10,288 nt of DNA from Microcaldota archaeon (GCA_021806185.1 JAJZXZ010000010.1:1-10288); one strand, 5' to 3'; positions 1 to 6,929 are shown, counted from the stretch's first letter. Numbers and translations are program-made. Notes: a model not told the origin generated them from the letters alone.

Positions 1-568
1 TCGGCTCGACCTTGTTTGTGAATGGCTCAACGACTATGAATGGCTTCGTTGTGCTGAGCAGCGCGCCTAGCGGATGGAACATGCCCCCGCCGAAATAGAC
101 GAATGCATCTACATCTCGGTCTATGCTCGCGGCGCTGCCCACATCGCAGCCGAGTATCTGCCCTCGCTTCTTCGCGAAACCGTATGGCTTGCCCACAACG
201 ACCTTCTTTCCGTTCCTCTCATAGAAGCCCTTTACGGCATCTATTTGGTGGATGTGCTGGATCGTAGTAACAATCCCTATCGTATCATAATCCTGTATGG
301 CCTTGAGCGAATCCCAAAGTATGTCGAGCGACGCATCCACATTGTACTCTACATACTCGACATTGAAATCGGCGCGGTGGAACTCTGCGTGCCCGAAGTG
401 GATCAGCTTGTCGGCGTTTATGCTGCGTGCCTCGTCTATGGCTAGGTCGCATGCGCCGAATGTTGGCGAAGCGGACACGAATACTTCGTTGCCATCCTTC
501 TCGAGGCTCTTGGCATATGCCAAGGCCTGCTGCTTCAGCCCCTCTGGGAACTGCAGAAGTAATCGCAT
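1..568 (-). CDS. dph2: Diphthamide biosynthesis enzyme Dph2 (partial, N-terminal 189 residues; 3' end outside window)
   Basis: Dph2 is a radical-SAM-like enzyme that transfers the 3-amino-3-carboxypropyl group of SAM to a histidine of elongation factor 2, the first step of diphthamide synthesis. Reading down from ATG 568 gives MRLLLQFPEGLKQQA, then FGACDLA near residue 40, then GQILGCDVGSA and YFGGGMFHPLG. The Cys in GACD and the Cys in ILGC match two of the three cysteines that hold the 4Fe-4S cluster in archaeal Dph2; the third would lie beyond base 1. The frame stays open to the window edge. It follows rpl10e by 7 bp with no clear Shine-Dalgarno sequence, so co-transcription with rpl10e is likely. 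The family call is confident from the motifs; completeness cannot be judged here. Confidence 0.9.
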   Translation of the reverse strand, partial: MRLLLQFPEGLKQQALAYAKSLEKDGNEVFVSASPTFGACDLAIDEARSINADKLIHFGHAEFHRADFNVEYVEYNVDASLDILWDSLKAIQDYDTIGIVTTIQHIHQIDAVKGFYERNGKKVVVGKPYGFAKKRGQILGCDVGSAASIDRDVDAFVYFGGGMFHPLGALLSTTKPFIVVEPFTNKVEP

Positions 569-575
569 TGAAACA

Positions 576-1115
576 CTATGATGCTGCTGTCTCTCTCGGC
601 ATGGCAGTTATCTTATAGCTGCCGGATAGCTTCGACATGGCCCTCTTCAGCGCCTTCTTTGCCACGTCGATATTCGTGCCATTTATCTTTATAAGGAAGA
701 TCGGCTGTCCTGGCCTGACCCTCGCAGCCACAGATACAGGCTTGCCGAACGCCAGTGTCATTCCCTGGGATATCCTGTCTGCGCCCGCACCGGTAGCCAT
801 GCGCTTCTCCCTTATCACGTTATGCGGATAGACGCTCAGCGTGAACCAGTACTCACCCGGTATGTTCGCTTCCAGATACTTGCCGGCGGCTACCCTTGCG
901 GCCTCAAGCGCATTCGACCTGAGCTGCACAAGCCTTTCGCAGTCCAGCGTCACAGCGAGGTTATATGCCCCGCTATCAACGCCTGTCTTGAACACGTTCA
1001 GGCTCGAGTGCGGAAGCGCCCTTACATAGTTCTTCCTCGGCTTCCTGAGCGAGTACCTCGCCCATGCCTGCGAGTTCGGTGTCCTGCATGTGCGTGCAGG
1101 CCTTAATCTAGCCAT
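576..1115 (-). CDS. rpl10e: Large-subunit ribosomal protein L10e (uL16 family)
   Basis: This is a 179-residue structural protein of the archaeal 50S subunit, the counterpart of bacterial L16, near the tRNA-binding and central protuberance region. Family landmarks are seen in order: MARLRPARTC at the N-terminus, LRSNALEAARVAAGKYLE in the middle, YPHNVIREKRMATGAGADR, then FGKPVSVAARVRPGQPIF. The length is normal for archaeal L10e. The frame stays open upstream to a TTG at 1214, but the family begins MAR, the ATG at 1115 follows GAAGG by 7 nt, and a TATA box lies at 1164-1172, so the extra 33 codons are not coding. The stop is 7 bp before dph2, making a likely two-gene translation operon divergent from ftsZ. 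The N-terminal third is less conserved than the rest. Confidence 0.95.
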   Translation of the reverse strand: MARLRPARTCRTPNSQAWARYSLRKPRKNYVRALPHSSLNVFKTGVDSGAYNLAVTLDCERLVQLRSNALEAARVAAGKYLEANIPGEYWFTLSVYPHNVIREKRMATGAGADRISQGMTLAFGKPVSVAARVRPGQPIFLIKINGTNIDVAKKALKRAMSKLSGSYKITAMPRETAAS

Positions 1116-1163
1116 ATCAAAACCTTCTTCAGAACAAGAAGCATTACTAATCTCGCGGCAACC

Positions 1164-1172
1164 TATAAAAAT
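1164..1172 (-). promoter_or_regulatory. TATA box for rpl10e-dph2
   Basis: On the minus strand this reads ATTTTTATA, close to the archaeal TATA consensus. A transcription start about 25 bases downstream falls near 1142, leaving a leader of about 27 nt with a weak GAAGG ribosome site before ATG 1115. The location of the start is inferred from spacing only. Confidence 0.6.
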
Positions 1173-1219
1173 GCTACTGGTCGGTATGCGGCGCGGCGTC
1201 TCCCATCCCCTCAAAATCT

Positions 1220-1227
1220 ATTTATAA
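1220..1227 (+). promoter_or_regulatory. TATA box for ftsZ
   Basis: The plus strand reads ATTTATAA, centred 32 bases before the ftsZ ATG at 1256. Usual archaeal spacing puts the transcript start at about 1250, leaving a leader of only a few bases. No Shine-Dalgarno sequence precedes the ATG (TTGTAATG), consistent with a leaderless mRNA. Confidence 0.6.
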
Positions 1228-1255
1228 CTTACCTGCGAGTGTTCATCGTGTTGTA

Positions 1256-2299
1256 ATGGAGCTTGTTGATGCGGCATTGAGCCAGTCGGCAGGCGTAGGC
1301 GACGAGGAGCTCTTCCGCGCAAGGATAGCCGTCTGCGGCGTTGGAGGCGGGGGCAGCAACACGATACAGAGGATAAGCAAGATGGGCGTGAGGGGGGCGA
1401 GCCTGATAGCGATCAACACGGATGGCAAGCACCTGAATACGCTAGATACAAGCATAAGGCGAATACTCATAGGCGGTGCGCTTACAAGGGGGCTTGGCGC
1501 AGGCGGCTTCCCGGAGATAGCGAGCAAGGCGGCGCAGTATTCAAGGAATGAGCTTGAAAGCACGCTAGCCGATTACAACCTTGTATTCATCACGGCGGGC
1601 ATGGGCGGCGGGACAGGCACAGGCGCCGCGCCGGTAGTAGCTGAGATAGCGAAGAGGGCAGGTGCAGTTGTAATAGGCATTGTAACGTTCCCGTTCTCTC
1701 TGGAGCGCGTAAGGATAGAGGTAGCAAGAAAAGGCATAGAGGAGCTCAGGCGCAACATAGACACGCTGATAGTCATAGACAACCAGAGGCTCGTCGACCT
1801 TTACCCTAACGTCGCGATGGAGCAGGCGTTCAAGATAGCGGATGAGGTGGCGTCCAGGGCCGTAAGAGGGATAACAGAGACGATAAACCTGCCTAGCCTG
1901 ATAAACCTCGATTACGCTGATGTGAAGAACGTTATGGGCAGCGGCGGCCTTGCGATGATAAGCGTGGGCGAAGGCAAGGGGAACAACAAGGTCGAAGATG
2001 TGGTCAACGACACGCTGAAGAACAAGCTGCTCGATGTCGATTACGAAGGAGCCACAAGCGTGCTGATACACATAACAGGCGGGGAGGACATGACGCTTGG
2101 GGAGGCTAATGAGGTCGCAAGAAGGTTGACCGACGTGACATCGCCAAACGCGAGCGTCGTCTGGGGGGCGAGGATAGACCCATCATACAGCGGAAAGATC
2201 GAGGTCATAGCGATATTCACTGGCGTGAAGAGCGAATCCATAATGGGCGGCAGGGGCGATGAGAAGGAGGACTTCGGCCTTGGCAGCCTACAGTTCTGA
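1256..2299 (+). CDS. ftsZ: Cell division GTPase FtsZ
   Basis: FtsZ is a tubulin homologue that polymerises at midcell and hydrolyses GTP between subunits to organise division. The 347-residue protein has the N-terminal G-box GVGGGGSNT (28-36), the tubulin signature GGGTGTGAAP (117-126), and the T7 loop NLDYAD, where N217, D219 and D222 supply the catalytic acids to the neighbouring subunit. A spacer of about 20 residues leads to the tail DFGLGSLQF, a plausible binding peptide for a membrane tether such as SepF (inference). The G-box departs from the usual GGAG-N-N form of archaeal FtsZ (Gly for Ala, Ser for the first Asn). The start is supported by the TATA spacing and by a normal N-terminal length. 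It is divergent from rpl10e and overlaps the 3' end of rad50 by 12 bp. I cannot firmly assign it to FtsZ1 or FtsZ2. Confidence 0.96.
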   Translation: MELVDAALSQSAGVGDEELFRARIAVCGVGGGGSNTIQRISKMGVRGASLIAINTDGKHLNTLDTSIRRILIGGALTRGLGAGGFPEIASKAAQYSRNELESTLADYNLVFITAGMGGGTGTGAAPVVAEIAKRAGAVVIGIVTFPFSLERVRIEVARKGIEELRRNIDTLIVIDNQRLVDLYPNVAMEQAFKIADEVASRAVRGITETINLPSLINLDYADVKNVMGSGGLAMISVGEGKGNNKVEDVVNDTLKNKLLDVDYEGATSVLIHITGGEDMTLGEANEVARRLTDVTSPNASVVWGARIDPSYSGKIEVIAIFTGVKSESIMGGRGDEKEDFGLGSLQF

Positions 2300-4597
2300 G
2301 ACGGCCGTCGAGCCTCCAGAACCCTTATCGCGCTCCAGCTGGTAAACCTTTGCGGATGTTATCTGCTTCAGGTTATCGTCGTGCGTTATTATGAACACCT
2401 GCTCCACGACCCTCGGCAGCGTGTCGCCAAGTACGCTTATCAGCTTCGATATGCCGCTTGCGTCTATGTTGTGTGTCGGCTCGTCGAGTATCAGCCATCT
2501 TAGGTTTGGCACGACCACCATAGATAGCGCTATCCGCATCGCCAAGCAGGCGATGCTGCGCTCCCCGCCGCTGGCGACCGCATCCACCTGCACCCAGTCG
2601 TTTGCGCCGTTGCTCTGCACGCTCACTTCGAGCAGATAGTCATCGGGCTTCGCGCTCAGCCTTAGCATCTGGTAGTCGGCATATGGATAAAGCTCTGGCC
2701 ATATGCCCTGCATCAGGCTGTTTATCGACTGGGTGAGCCTGCCGCGCAGGAATGCTTCGGTGTCGACAAGCGATGTCTTGAAGATGTTAAGGCTCTTCAA
2801 TACGGACCTGCGCCTCTCTATCCTCTGCTGCATCTCCTTTATTCCGTCTATCTGCTTCACCAGGCTTGCAATATTCAAATCGAGGCTGGACGCCTGCTTC
2901 TCCATGCCTGTGATAGTTGCGGTGAGCTTCGCTAACGCTGCGCTCTTCTCCCTCAGGTTCCTTTGCATCGAATCCATGTCGCTTTGGCTGACCGTAATCG
3001 ATTCAGACTCTCGCCTGTTATTCTCTGCTAGCTTCATGCAGTTGTCCATCTCGGCCTCGTACTCGGCCTTTTTCTTGTAGAGTTCAAGGATGGCGCGTGT
3101 GTTCTGCGTTTGTTCTTTCAGCCTCTCTAGCTCTAGCCTCCTGTCCTCAAGCGCCCTTGACGATTCCTCAAGGTCCTTCGAGAGCCTGGCAAAGTGCTTC
3201 CTGTTCCTTTCCAATGCATCCTCGACACCGGCGTATTCCTTCAGCCTGCTGTTTGCGAGCGATAGCGCCGCTATCTCGTCACCGATCCTTTTTGCCGCGG
3301 CCCTTTTCTGCTCTATCAGCAGGTCGTTTTGCGCTATCTCCTTTTGCAGGGCGTTCGCCTCCTTTTGCTTCGTCTCTATCAGGCGCTCGCTCATCTCCGC
3401 GCCTAGTTCCCTCTCACATATCGGGCATTTCGCAAGGTGTTTCCGCAGCTCCTTGATCGAGGTATCTATGTCAGAGAACCTGCTCCTGCTAAGCGCCGCA
3501 CTGTTGACCAGCGCGTTAAGCGATTCGGTCGCTTCGGCGAGCTCCTTTTCAAGCGCGGCTATGTTTCCTAGCTTTGCCTGTGCCTCTACCTTGATCTTTT
3601 CGGCCAGCCTCCGCTCGTCGTTCTTTATGGTCGCCTGTATGTCTGCAGCCTCCTTTGTTATTGATTTTACCACTCTCTCTGCGCTCTCTATCTCCTCTTT
3701 TGACTCCTTCTCTTTGGCCAGCTGCTGGGCTAGGACGTTTGAGGCTGCGGTTTCCATAAGATTCTTCGTCTTTGCATTTATCTTTTCAAGCTCCTCCTTC
3801 AGCAGCTGCACCCTGCCTGCAAGCTCGGCCGCCTTTTTCAGCAACGCGTCCTTTCTCTTGTACATCTGGCGCTGTTTCTCGGCAAGGCCCTCGAGCAGCT
3901 CCAGCTCCGCCTTTGCCGCAGCTTCGCTGCCCTTCAATGCGCCAATCTCCCTCAACGCAGCGGCTTTCTCTGAAGCCGCCCTCTCAAGCTGATTCGTCAG
4001 CGATACGATATCCATTCCAGCAACTGCGTTCTCCTCGCCGCTGGCTGCAGCTCTTATGTTGTTTATCAGCGTCGTGCAGTTCTCCTCTGCAGCAGCGAAC
4101 TGGTCCAGGCCCAGCATGCCATCTATCTGCTTCTTCCTGTCGCCTTTGGCTATGTTCAGGAAGTACTCCAGCCCGTTCTGCTCTGCATATATCGCCCTTG
4201 CGAAAGTGTCGTAATCCACCTTAAGTACGCTCGCTATCTCCTCATTCACCCTGACGGGCTGCGACTGGAGATGCGCGCCGTTCTTGTCCAGCCTTGCCGT
4301 GGTGGATCCGGAGCCGGTTATCCTCCTTGTTACAGTATATTCGTCCCTGCCCGCTTCGAAGGTTAGTTTTACCTCCGCCTCGTTCTCCTGCGCCGGCCTG
4401 TTCTTTATCATCCCTTCCAGTTTGGCCCTCCTCTGTTTTACCGTCGGGAATGTCCCGAACAGCGCGAACGATATAGCTTCCATCACGGAACTCTTTCCGG
4501 AGCCCATTATGCCAACGAGGACATTGACGCCTTTCTGGAACGTCATCTTCGTATGCCCGTGGGTTCTCCAGTTGCGGAGCTCTATCTCCTTTATCAT
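2288..4597 (-). CDS. rad50: Rad50-type DNA double-strand break repair ATPase
   Basis: Rad50 is an ABC-type ATPase that works with the Mre11 nuclease to tether and process DNA ends. The 769-residue protein shows an N-terminal half-ATPase MIKEIELRNWRTHGHT, a Walker A GIMGSGKSS (29-37), an EQN Q-loop, a long coiled coil rich in Glu/Lys/Ala, and a CPIC zinc hook (C391, C394) almost exactly at the centre. A second coil follows, then signature SGGERS (676-681), Walker B LILDEPT with E706, and H-loop H739. It is shorter than well-studied archaeal Rad50 proteins (about 880 residues), mainly through shorter arms. The Walker A has Met where Asn is usual. The frame also opens at ATG 4618, but a TATA box at 4625-4632 would place the transcript start near 4603, downstream of that codon; ATG 4597 also matches the family N-terminus. 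mre11, herA and nurA, the usual archaeal neighbours, are not in the window. Another SMC-like family is possible, but the central CxxC favours Rad50. Confidence 0.9.
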   Translation of the reverse strand: MIKEIELRNWRTHGHTKMTFQKGVNVLVGIMGSGKSSVMEAISFALFGTFPTVKQRRAKLEGMIKNRPAQENEAEVKLTFEAGRDEYTVTRRITGSGSTTARLDKNGAHLQSQPVRVNEEIASVLKVDYDTFARAIYAEQNGLEYFLNIAKGDRKKQIDGMLGLDQFAAAEENCTTLINNIRAAASGEENAVAGMDIVSLTNQLERAASEKAAALREIGALKGSEAAAKAELELLEGLAEKQRQMYKRKDALLKKAAELAGRVQLLKEELEKINAKTKNLMETAASNVLAQQLAKEKESKEEIESAERVVKSITKEAADIQATIKNDERRLAEKIKVEAQAKLGNIAALEKELAEATESLNALVNSAALSRSRFSDIDTSIKELRKHLAKCPICERELGAEMSERLIETKQKEANALQKEIAQNDLLIEQKRAAAKRIGDEIAALSLANSRLKEYAGVEDALERNRKHFARLSKDLEESSRALEDRRLELERLKEQTQNTRAILELYKKKAEYEAEMDNCMKLAENNRRESESITVSQSDMDSMQRNLREKSAALAKLTATITGMEKQASSLDLNIASLVKQIDGIKEMQQRIERRRSVLKSLNIFKTSLVDTEAFLRGRLTQSINSLMQGIWPELYPYADYQMLRLSAKPDDYLLEVSVQSNGANDWVQVDAVASGGERSIACLAMRIALSMVVVPNLRWLILDEPTHNIDASGISKLISVLGDTLPRVVEQVFIITHDDNLKQITSAKVYQLERDKGSGGSTAVSEL

Positions 4598-4624
4598 ACG
4601 ACCAAGCCAGCATCGCATTTCAGC

Positions 4625-4632
4625 TATAAAAT
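4625..4632 (-). promoter_or_regulatory. TATA box for rad50
   Basis: The minus strand reads ATTTTATA in the short gap between the aEF-1 beta stop and rad50. Its centre is 32 bases from ATG 4597, predicting a leader of about 6 nt or none. ATG 4618 is too close to the box to be transcribed from it, which fixes the start choice. Confidence 0.6.
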
Positions 4633-4645
4633 GCTATCGAAGCCG

Positions 4646-4894
4646 TCAGATGAGGCTCTCCTCTTCTACCTCTATCTCGCTGACCCCCTCGATCTTCCTT
4701 ATCTGGTTTTCTATGTTAGAAGAATTAGTCTTCTCGTTGTCGAACACGAAGCGGGCCTTTATCACCTTTATGCCGAACGCCACCTCCTCTGATTGTATGG
4801 CGACCGGCTTCATCTGCTCCTTTATCCTCTTCGTTGCCTCGTCTATCGCACCCTCCTTCGGGTAAACCTTGAATATCACCGATACTTGAGACAT
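4646..4894 (-). CDS. ef1b: Elongation factor 1-beta (aEF-1B, GDP/GTP exchange factor of EF-1 alpha)
   Basis: This 82-residue protein recharges EF-1 alpha by swapping GDP for GTP during translation elongation. Archaeal forms are small single-domain proteins with a ferredoxin-like fold, and this length is slightly short but typical. Landmarks are the N-terminal strand VSVIFKVYPKEG, the conserved block EEVAFGIKVIKARFVF, and the C-terminal IRKIEGVSEIEVEE. The frame stays open upstream to a GTG at 4984, but that stretch overlaps the preceding gene; ATG 4894 follows GAGGGG by 5 nt and matches the family N-terminus. Its ATG shares one base with the stop of the zinc-ribbon gene (TAATG), indicating translational coupling. 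It is the last gene of the S16 protease unit, and the rad50 promoter begins just beyond its stop. Confidence 0.94.
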   Translation of the reverse strand: MSQVSVIFKVYPKEGAIDEATKRIKEQMKPVAIQSEEVAFGIKVIKARFVFDNEKTNSSNIENQIRKIEGVSEIEVEEESLI

Positions 4895-5058
4895 TACGGC
4901 CCCTCGAATCCGCACTCCGTGCATTTGTAGGTGTTTGATATCTCCCTGCAATGATGGCACCGTATAATGGTGCCATTTCCGCACTTAGGGCATTTGAACT
5001 CCGTATACTCATTAGTAAGCCTTCCGCATGAGACACATACTTTTCCTGGAAGAACCAT
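4894..5058 (-). CDS. Small double zinc-ribbon protein, predicted RNA-binding in translation (COG2888-like)
   Basis: The 54-residue protein consists almost wholly of four CxxC pairs: CVSC, CPKC, CHHC and CTEC, ending in FEGP. This is the pattern of the short archaeal zinc-ribbon family annotated as RNA-binding and involved in translation, often found next to the aEF-1 beta gene as it is here. The exact role is unknown; the pairing suggests ribosome or EF-1 contact (inference). ATG 5058 is chosen because AAGGAGG sits 7 nt upstream, and because a further upstream start would add 19 residues overlapping the previous gene. The stop TAA overlaps the aEF-1 beta ATG by one base, and the start lies 1 bp after the stop of the S16 protease gene. 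Confidence 0.88.
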   Translation of the reverse strand: MVLPGKVCVSCGRLTNEYTEFKCPKCGNGTIIRCHHCREISNTYKCTECGFEGP

Positions 5059-5059
5059 G

Positions 5060-6892
5060 CTATCGCCTCCTTCTAGATCCCCTGCCACTGCCGTGGCGCA
5101 GCATCTTTGACACAAGGATCAGTATTATGAAATCAACTATAAGTATTGCCACCAGCACAATGAATATGCCATAGAGGACCAACAGCTGCACGCTGTAGAG
5201 CTGCAGCGACTGCGTCGCCTGCGTAGGCGCAACCGTCGTAGTGGCGGCTCCTGGCGAAAGGCTCTGGTATATGAGCTTTGTGTCATTGCTCATCTGCTGC
5301 GCAAGGAGCGCAGCGCTGTAAGCCTGCAAAGCATAGGAGCGCGAGCTGCTCATGTTATTTGCCATCTCGGACTCGTGCACATAGAACATTGCCTCGTTGG
5401 CGAACTGCGAGGCCCATGCCCCGTAAGTCGAGTTATGAGCTATCGCCGCTGCAGCTCCAACCAACTGCGTACTGGTCATGTTCTGGCTGGTGGTCCCTGC
5501 GAGCCCAGAAGCGTACGCATAATCAGAATCCATTATGGCAAGTGGATAGTTCTTGCTCGAGTATGCTTCCTCGGCTGTGACAAGATACAGGTTGTCACCG
5601 TACGATGAGGCGCGGCTTATCCTTGAAGCTGCGACGCCTGAGAGGCTCTGCTGCACATGCACAGGCGTGCCGCCTATGCTGCTGGAGATGCCGAACATGT
5701 AGTTGGCTGCCGCACACCAGCCGTTGGCCTGTGCGCCGCTGTACATAGATTCTAGCACGGTGTCTGTAGTGAACTGGCTCGTGTTTGAATATAGCGAAAG
5801 CGCGCTTGATGCGGTGTAAGTTCCCCATGCCTGCCTTAGCTCACCGGCGATGACCCATTCGTAGTTCTGCTCCGTAAGCGCAGGGGCGCTGAGTGATGTG
5901 CAATAGCCGCTTATGCCCTGCAGGGTGCTCTTCCCCGTGTCTATCGTGGCGCCGCTGTGCGCGAAGTAGTATGCGTTTATGTAGTTGAGGAAGCTTGTGT
6001 CTGCAGCAGCATAAAGGTAACCAAGCGACGCTATCGCCCTGCTCTGATTAAGCGTGGCATAGAACTGCACCGTTGCGTTCGGGTACCCCGATACGTTTGC
6101 TATCTCAGATGAGGTAATATTCAGGGTGAAGTTCGCAAGCCCGGAGAATGGCGTGGCGTCGCAGCCGTTGCTGCACGATATGTTAGCCACAGGTATTAAC
6201 CCAGTATGGTAATCAGTATATGAATTGAAAGTGGTGTTTTCGTTTGCTATGGGAACCTCACCGAATGCGTATCCCGCGGCTTCGCTTATGTTGGCTACCT
6301 CTATCATCGGAATGTGGAACCTCCCTTGTATCAGATAATAGAGCATATTCTCTTCGCTGCCTGGAGCCGCTACGGGGACCATCATGAACCTTAAGTTGTG
6401 GGCCGCGGCTGCGCTAGCCTTGTCGTATACGCCTCCGATAGGGCCTATGCTGCCGTTGTATATCGTGCCGGTAACTGTGAAATCATGCAGGAGGGGTCTC
6501 CCGGATATCGCTGATATCGCAAGCAGGGTCATCGCAGTGCCTGCGCTCGGGCCCGATACGCTCTCGTTATAATCCGCTATCGTATATGTGAAGTTGTAAG
6601 CATCCTGTGGGAGGTTGAGATACTGCGCGGCGGAGAACGAGGCGTTGATCGCCGATGCGTTAGTGTCTCCAGCTACGCTGCGCGGCCCTATTATCTTTAC
6701 CATGCCGATTCCGTTCCTGACTACAACAGATATGTTTGTGAGCGCACCTGTGTTGTTTACCGTAACTGCCGGGGCCATTATCGACGCAGTGCCTACGAAC
6801 GGCATAGCTGTGCCTTGCGCGGCCGCCAGCTGCAAGGCGAGCACTGCAGAGAGAAGCACCAGCGTTAGATAGCGCAAAATTGCCTTAGACAT
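5060..6892 (-). CDS. Secreted, C-terminally membrane-anchored S16 (Lon-type) serine protease, COG1750-like
   Basis: The 610-residue protein begins with a signal peptide (about 1-25: basic start, Leu/Ala-rich core, AAAQ). A Lon-type Ser/Lys protease domain follows: SGPSAG places the catalytic serine at S116, and GPIGGVYDK places the lysine at K158, 42 residues on, close to the 43 of bacterial Lon. There is no AAA+ domain, as in the archaeal secreted S16 family COG1750. Residues about 230-560 are Ala/Ser/Tyr-rich, look largely helical and match nothing I recognise; four cysteines (C240, C244, C331, C393) could form disulfides. A transmembrane helix (568-595) and a basic cytoplasmic tail ending RRRR close the protein. 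About 20 N-X-S/T sequons fit an outward-facing domain. The frame opens at TTG 6901, but the TATA box at 6921-6929 puts the transcript start near 6899, favouring ATG 6892. It heads a unit with the zinc-ribbon gene and aEF-1 beta. Substrate unknown. Confidence 0.87.
   Translation of the reverse strand: MSKAILRYLTLVLLSAVLALQLAAAQGTAMPFVGTASIMAPAVTVNNTGALTNISVVVRNGIGMVKIIGPRSVAGDTNASAINASFSAAQYLNLPQDAYNFTYTIADYNESVSGPSAGTAMTLLAISAISGRPLLHDFTVTGTIYNGSIGPIGGVYDKASAAAAHNLRFMMVPVAAPGSEENMLYYLIQGRFHIPMIEVANISEAAGYAFGEVPIANENTTFNSYTDYHTGLIPVANISCSNGCDATPFSGLANFTLNITSSEIANVSGYPNATVQFYATLNQSRAIASLGYLYAAADTSFLNYINAYYFAHSGATIDTGKSTLQGISGYCTSLSAPALTEQNYEWVIAGELRQAWGTYTASSALSLYSNTSQFTTDTVLESMYSGAQANGWCAAANYMFGISSSIGGTPVHVQQSLSGVAASRISRASSYGDNLYLVTAEEAYSSKNYPLAIMDSDYAYASGLAGTTSQNMTSTQLVGAAAAIAHNSTYGAWASQFANEAMFYVHESEMANNMSSSRSYALQAYSAALLAQQMSNDTKLIYQSLSPGAATTTVAPTQATQSLQLYSVQLLVLYGIFIVLVAILIVDFIILILVSKMLRHGSGRGSRRRR
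5066..5072 (-). promoter_or_regulatory. Shine-Dalgarno site for the zinc-ribbon gene, inside the S16 protease gene
   Basis: The minus strand reads AAGGAGG, 7 nt before ATG 5058. The same bases encode part of the terminal RRRR of the protease (AGA AGG AGG CGA), so they serve both coding and ribosome binding. Confidence 0.75.
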
Positions 6893-6920
6893 AGAATTCA
6901 AAAAGCTATAGAGATTAACC

Positions 6921-6929
6921 TATAAAAAG
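6921..6929 (-). promoter_or_regulatory. TATA box for the S16 protease - zinc ribbon - aEF-1 beta unit
   Basis: The minus strand reads CTTTTTATA in the 56-bp gap after psh, centred about 33 bases before ATG 6892. The predicted transcript start is near 6899, giving an almost leaderless mRNA. It means the unit can be transcribed independently of mcm-psh. Confidence 0.6.

Noticed and set aside
74..445. Plus-strand open frame of 123 codons at the left edge
   Set aside because: Antisense to dph2, whose conserved cysteine motifs lie on the minus strand over the same bases.
1116..1214. 33-residue N-terminal extension of L10e from a TTG
   Set aside because: The family starts at MAR; the extension contains the rpl10e TATA box, so it is not translated.
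1565..2071. Minus-strand open frame of 168 codons inside ftsZ
   Set aside because: Tyr/Arg-rich antisense shadow of the strongly conserved FtsZ core; no family resemblance.
3090..3992. Long plus-strand open frame of 300 codons opposite rad50
   Set aside because: It is antisense to the Rad50 coiled coil; the Ser/Ala/Phe-rich translation is what reversed Glu/Lys/Ala codons give, with no motif and no promoter.
4598..4618. Seven-residue extension of Rad50 from ATG 4618
   Set aside because: It lies upstream of the transcript start predicted by the TATA box, and the family N-terminus begins at MIKEIEL.
4895..4984. 30-residue N-terminal extension of aEF-1 beta from a GTG
   Set aside because: It overlaps the zinc-ribbon gene in another frame; the internal ATG has a ribosome site and matches the family start.
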